Part shown: positions 5,781-6,675 of the stretch, piece after piece
Numbering within the stretch: position 1 is the stretch's first letter
Layout: each line of letters begins with the position of its first letter
Assembly (NCBI GenBank): GCA_003446735.1
Contig: DMCJ01000122.1
Coordinates: 1-6,675, forward strand
DNA from: Lachnospiraceae bacterium
GTDB lineage: Bacteria; Bacillota; Clostridia; Lachnospirales; Lachnospiraceae
DNA: 6,675 bases
Direction of reading: 5' to 3'
Program-made: the position numbers and the translations under genes
Notes under the pieces: generated by a model
Seen by the model: the letters and a program-made list of their open reading frames with translations, nothing else
What the model was told of the DNA's origin: nothing
Databases searched by the model: none

Positions 5781-6002
5781 GGGTTTTTATGGAATTTTTG
5801 TGTATAAAATGCTTTTTTGTTAATAATTTACATTTTTTTAGTCAAAATCTGTACATATTTTGTTCATAGTTTGTTCATATTTGAACCCCCTTTTTCCAAC
5901 AAATCTCCATCTTGCTCGAGCACACGGATTTTGGAACAAAACCATTCAGTTCGAAGAAGGCAGACTGAATGTTTACATTCAAGTCTGCCTGATTTGAACA
6001 AA
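5764..6002. promoter_or_regulatory. Cluster of TTTGTTC/GAACAAA sites upstream of the importer operon
   Basis: TTTGTTC occurs exactly at 5764-5770, 5859-5865 and 5870-5876, and its reverse complement at 5934-5940 and 5996-6002. The two central copies are part of TTTGTTCATA direct repeats (5859-5868 and 5870-5879) spaced 11 bases, one helical turn. A one-mismatch relative, TTTGTTAATA, is at 5816-5825. The second direct repeat also forms the inverted repeat GTTCA (5873-5877), TATT, TGAAC (5882-5886). Such an arrangement fits binding by a response regulator or AraC-type activator acting on the importer promoter. The factor is unknown, and no regulator gene is visible nearby. Confidence 0.4.
5958..5990. 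other. 14-bp hairpin with an alternative pairing partner
   Basis: AGGCAGACTGAATG (5958-5971) pairs with CATTC plus AGTCTGCCT (5976-5990) around a TTTA loop, with one bulged A at 5981 or 5982. Neither side has a good T tail (minus side TTCTTCG, plus side GATTTG). On the minus-strand transcript the inner ATTCAGT of this stem (5970-5964) could instead pair with ACTGAAT (5950-5944), so two mutually exclusive folds are possible. It may be a late 3' structure of the GH94 message or a protein-binding palindrome. Confidence 0.5.
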
Positions 6003-6034
6003 CTCCGCCAAAAAACGTTTATTAACAAGGAAAA

Positions 6035-6093
6035 GCCCCTCCACATGAGCAAAAGGAAAGCGACGAAGTCGCGATTTTGCGAATGTGGGGGGC
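6035..6093. repeat. Long nested palindromic element of 59 bases
   Basis: The arms pair in three tiers: GCCCC (6035-6039) and CCACAT (6041-6046, after one bulged T) with ATGTGGGGGGC (6083-6093); GCAAAA (6049-6054) with TTTTGC (6075-6080); and GCGAC (6060-6064) with GTCGC (6068-6072) around a GAA loop. Between tiers one and two, plus-strand RNA has GA facing GA (6047-6048 and 6081-6082), able to form tandem sheared G-A pairs. In minus-strand RNA the same sites are TC/TC and the foot is followed by TTTTCCTTGTT, terminator-like. It is probably a repeated palindromic element or a backup terminator for the GH94 gene; no second copy is in the window. Confidence 0.6.
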
Positions 6094-6098
6094 GAAGC

Positions 6099-6128
6099 AT
6101 AAGCAAAGGAGTGCCACCGGCACTCCTT
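6099..6128 (-). terminator. Terminator-like hairpin after the GH94 gene
   Basis: A perfect 10-bp stem, AAGGAGTGCC (6106-6115) with GGCACTCCTT (6119-6128), has a three-base loop. It begins 35 bases after the GH94 stop codon. On the minus strand the stem runs into TTTGCTTAT, a modest T tail. It is the likeliest 3' end of the phosphorylase transcript, so the importer operon downstream would mainly rely on its own promoter. Confidence 0.65.
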
Positions 6129-6162
6129 CGCGTAGTTTCTTCTTATAATAAGTAGATTCTCG

Positions 6163-6675
6163 TCAACCCATAGTAACTACAACATCATAGCTTGTCTTAC
6201 CCTTCTCGTAAGGAACGATGCAGCCGTCAACTTCCTTACCGTCGACAGTCATGCTCTTAACGCCCTTCTCTACATTATCGGGGTTAACTACTTTGATATT
6301 GTAAGTACCTTCTCTGAACTTCCTTGTGATCTCGAAATCACCGAAGCCCTTGGGTGTACAGGGATTAATGGAAAGTCCCTTATGAGTAGGATATACACCG
6401 AGGATATACTGGGAGATATTTACAAAGGTCCATGCAGCGGTACCTGTAAGCCATGAGTTCTTACCCTCGCCGGGGATCTCTCCGTCTGCACCTGCTACCA
6501 TCTGGGAATATACATAAGGCTCGGTACGATGGATCTCAGAGAATTCCTCAACATAAGCGGGGCAGGTCTTTTTATAGATCTCAAACGCCCTGTCTCCTCT
6601 TCCCACTACGGTCTCAGCGATGGAAACCCAGGGGTTATTGTGACAGAAGATACCTGCATTTTCCTTATATCCCGG
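6163..6675 (-). CDS. Cellobiose phosphorylase-type GH94 enzyme (C-terminal 170 residues)
   Basis: The frame enters from the right edge and ends at the stop codon 6165-6163, giving 170 residues of an enzyme family usually about 800-820 residues long. Visible landmarks are [15 protein letters not shown] (residues 3-17), VVGRGDRAF (23-31), [11 protein letters not shown] (49-59) and SWLTGTAAW (74-82). His12 and Thr77-Gly78 are spaced 65 residues, as are the phosphate-binding His and Thr-Gly of known GH94 structures as I recall them. The catalytic Asp is outside the window. The C-terminal part is the beta-sandwich tail. Members split cellobiose with phosphate to glucose-1-phosphate and glucose in the cytoplasm; the close resemblance to clostridial cellobiose phosphorylases supports this, but another beta-linked disaccharide is possible. 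Placement upstream of an importer fits uptake followed by phosphorolysis. Confidence 0.92.
   Translation of the reverse strand, partial: PGYKENAGIFCHNNPWVSIAETVVGRGDRAFEIYKKTCPAYVEEFSEIHRTEPYVYSQMVAGADGEIPGEGKNSWLTGTAAWTFVNISQYILGVYPTHKGLSINPCTPKGFGDFEITRKFREGTYNIKVVNPDNVEKGVKSMTVDGKEVDGCIVPYEKGKTSYDVVVTMG

Noticed and set aside
5840..5845. TTGACT as a -35 box for the importer operon
   Set aside because: At 16-18 bases downstream only TAACAA-like sequence is found; no acceptable -10 box pairs with it.
6013..6020. AAACGTTT palindrome as a LacI/CcpA-type operator
   Set aside because: Flanking bases do not fit a cre site (no TG at the left, no C at the right), and an 8-base palindrome is expected by chance in a region this long.
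6047..6082. Kink-turn in the nested palindrome
   Set aside because: G-A pairs are present, but the three-base bulge followed by GA on the same strand is missing.
5817..6155. 112-codon plus-strand open frame across the intergenic region
   Set aside because: It has no ribosome site, its composition is odd, and it runs straight through two strong palindromes, which explain the open frame.
1..6675. tRNA, rRNA, CRISPR arrays, insertion sequences or a phage region
   Set aside because: No cloverleaf, evenly spaced repeats, transposase frame or terminal inverted repeats with target duplications were seen on either strand.

Overview
The window reads as a carbohydrate-uptake locus from a low-to-moderate GC Gram-positive anaerobe of the Clostridia, most likely a Lachnospiraceae-type gut or rumen bacterium. 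This assignment is inference. It rests on the strong AGGAGG/AGGGGG ribosome sites, the MalF/MalG-type importer without its own ATPase, a DUF624 (YesL-like) partner, and a GH94 phosphorylase very like clostridial cellobiose phosphorylases. All recognisable protein genes are on the minus strand, so the biological order runs from right to left.

From right to left the layout is as follows. (1) The C-terminal 170 residues of a GH94 cellobiose-phosphorylase-type enzyme (6675-6163, start outside the window), followed by a terminator-like hairpin. (2) A 463-bp intergenic region (5700-6162) with no credible gene. It holds three hairpins, one a nested structure of about 59 nt, five exact copies of a TTTGTTC heptamer, a GTTCA/TGAAC inverted repeat, and an extended -10 promoter. 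(3) A three-gene ABC importer operon: lipoprotein sugar-binding protein (5699-4173), MalF-type permease (4069-3077) and MalG-type permease (3064-2216). A stem-loop lies after the binding-protein gene and a strong intrinsic terminator closes the operon. (4) A second transcription unit with its own good promoter: a DUF624 membrane protein (2104-1427) overlapping by 8 bp a membrane-anchored protein of unknown function (1434-529). (5) A 253-bp intergenic region (276-528) packed with hairpins. One is a UUCG-capped, T-tailed terminator facing the plus strand although no plus-strand gene is visible. (6) The N-terminal 91 residues of a THUMP-domain RlmL/YpsC-type RNA methyltransferase (275-1, runs off the left edge), a housekeeping gene unrelated to sugar use.

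Functionally, the binding protein and two permeases would import a disaccharide or short oligosaccharide (cellobiose or cellodextrin is the best guess from the neighbour). A shared MsmK/UgpC-type ATPase encoded elsewhere would power import, and the GH94 enzyme would split the sugar with phosphate to glucose-1-phosphate plus a sugar, saving ATP. The DUF624 protein and its overlapping partner are commonly seen or plausible accessories of such importers but have no settled function. The extracellular part of the partner looks to me like a shortened first lobe of a family 1 binding protein tethered to the membrane, which is the most interesting protein-level observation here. No transcription factor, ATPase, mobile element, CRISPR array, tRNA or rRNA is visible.
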